Of a DNA stretch of 12,728 nt, positions 12,055 to 12,728 are shown piece after piece; the first letter of the stretch is position 1, and every line of letters begins with the position of its first letter. The stretch lies in contig JAFVWG010000044.1 of the NCBI GenBank assembly GCA_017501805.1, positions 1 to 12,728 on the forward strand, written 5' to 3'. The notes beneath the pieces were generated by a model. The model worked only from the letters and a program-made list of their open reading frames with translations, was not told the origin of the DNA and made no database searches. This DNA is from Oscillospiraceae bacterium (GTDB lineage Bacteria; Bacillota; Clostridia; Oscillospirales; Oscillospiraceae). A program made the position numbers and the translations under genes.

Positions 12055-12728
12055 ATGAGATATAAAGTATCTGAGATTGCAGAACTGCTGACAAAGAAAC
12101 TTGGCGGAAATCCGGTTATCAAGGCAGAAATGCTAAACAAACTGTTGATCCAATCGGGCGATCTGGTTGAAACGAGAATCGGGAAGGTTGAAACGAAGAC
12201 CGGAGAAAGACACGGAATCATCGGTCAATATGCTGATGATTTCTGGGTCCCGTATTATGATGAAAATGCGGTTGAGTATGTCATAGAGCTCGCTGCGGAA
12301 AAACTGGGACTGACTTTTCCGACGGCTGCGATTCAAGAGATAAACGGACCGAATATGTATGTCTATTCCCGAACGATGTACAACATTCTTAAAAAAACAT
12401 ATCAGACGCCGTATGTTTTTTTGGAGTCTGAAAAAGATGTTTGGTGGACATATAACGAAGCGGCAAGCCATACAGCGGCTTTGTTGAACTATTCCGCTTC
12501 TCACAACAAAGCCGGGCAGCCGCTGCTTCCCTATATTTCGGAAGAAAAGCTCCGGGAAGCGTGCAAAAAACTGGAGAACGCAGGCTGTTCGTATGTGATT
12601 TTCGGACCCGGTAAAAGTATATATTCACAAGCGCGCCAAACCAAAACGAAGGGTCATTTACAGGTGACATCTGTTTCGACAGAGCCGGTTGTTCAGCGAT
12701 ACTCTGTTGTTACGCTTTTATGGTATAA
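12055..12728 (+). CDS. Unknown protein, 3' truncated by window end
   Basis: The frame is open from ATG 12055 to the last base, 224 codons without a stop, with GGGAGG (12044-12049) 5 bases upstream. I do not recognise a named family. The N-terminal 85 residues (KVSEIAELLTKKLGG..., MLNKLLIQSGDLVE..., TGERHGIIGQ, YYDENAVEYVIEL) look like the small winged-helix-type accessory domain of the form 'LNklL...G.l......T..G...GI......Y...a..fi' that occurs at the ends of many mobile-element and helicase-associated proteins in Firmicutes; this is a weak resemblance. The rest is rich in Tyr, Lys and Asn (VFLESEKDVWWTYNEAASH, CSYVIFGPGKSIYSQARQ) with no motif I can name. It uses many AAA, TAT, ATT and AAC codons, unlike its G+C-rich neighbours, which suggests recent acquisition. 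It is divergent from the FliB-like operon. Confidence 0.75.
   Translation, partial: MRYKVSEIAELLTKKLGGNPVIKAEMLNKLLIQSGDLVETRIGKVETKTGERHGIIGQYADDFWVPYYDENAVEYVIELAAEKLGLTFPTAAIQEINGPNMYVYSRTMYNILKKTYQTPYVFLESEKDVWWTYNEAASHTAALLNYSASHNKAGQPLLPYISEEKLREACKKLENAGCSYVIFGPGKSIYSQARQTKTKGHLQVTSVSTEPVVQRYSVVTLLWY

Noticed and set aside
12133..12670. Minus-strand frames at the right edge (12133-12504 and 12389-12670)
   Set aside because: The plus-strand frame of 224 codons has a promoter, a good RBS and coherent protein-like composition; the minus-strand frames lack RBS and recognisable content.

Overview
The window reads as a G+C-rich (roughly 60% by eye) chromosome fragment of an anaerobic Clostridia-type Firmicute, most likely a gut Oscillospiraceae/Ruminococcaceae-like bacterium. 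The basis is the lipoprotein leaders of the MKKILALLLAAIMLFSL-AC type, strong AGGAGG ribosome binding sites, TTG starts, UUCG-loop terminators, a FliB-like CxxxCC methylase gene, and short palindromic intergenic repeats of a kind familiar from these genomes. The taxon is inferred and no marker gene is present.

Left part, plus strand (1-4100): three tandem paralogous extracellular solute-binding lipoproteins. Only the last 35 codons of the first are present; the other two are complete (570 and 572 aa). Both complete genes have their own sigma-A-type promoter (TTGAAA, 17 bp, TATAAT or TATAGT) and RBS. All three are followed by almost the same GC-rich hairpin terminator, so the array looks like successive duplications of a monocistronic lipoprotein-plus-terminator unit. 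No permease or ATPase gene lies in the window; partners must be elsewhere, possibly upstream.

Middle and right part, minus strand (4288-11823), in order of transcription: (i) a FliB-family (flagellin lysine-N-methylase-like) cysteine-rich protein whose end overlaps a DUF89/ARMT1-type metal-dependent phosphatase by 11 bp; (ii) a MarR-family regulator, a degenerate-site ABC exporter subunit and a canonical-site ABC exporter subunit, joined by 4-bp and 1-bp stop/start overlaps and ending at a hairpin; (iii) a cation diffusion facilitator with an Asn/Asp-Asp/Asp metal site, having its own promoter and a strong terminator. The MarR operon starts at a TTGACA/TATCAT promoter followed at once by a large perfect inverted repeat that looks like a double MarR operator and is also followed by six Ts. 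Together the MarR protein and the heterodimeric exporter form a recognisable self-regulated efflux module.

Right edge, plus strand (12055-end): an A+T-richer gene of unknown function, cut off by the window end, divergent from the FliB-like gene and with its own promoter and RBS. It differs in composition from everything to its left and is a candidate for horizontally acquired DNA.

I did not find CRISPR arrays, rRNA or tRNA genes, transposase genes or a convincing new multi-gene system. The best leads are the MarR operator/terminator-like element, the FliB-DUF89 pair with its own palindromic operator candidate, the repeated lipoprotein units, and the foreign-looking gene at the right end.
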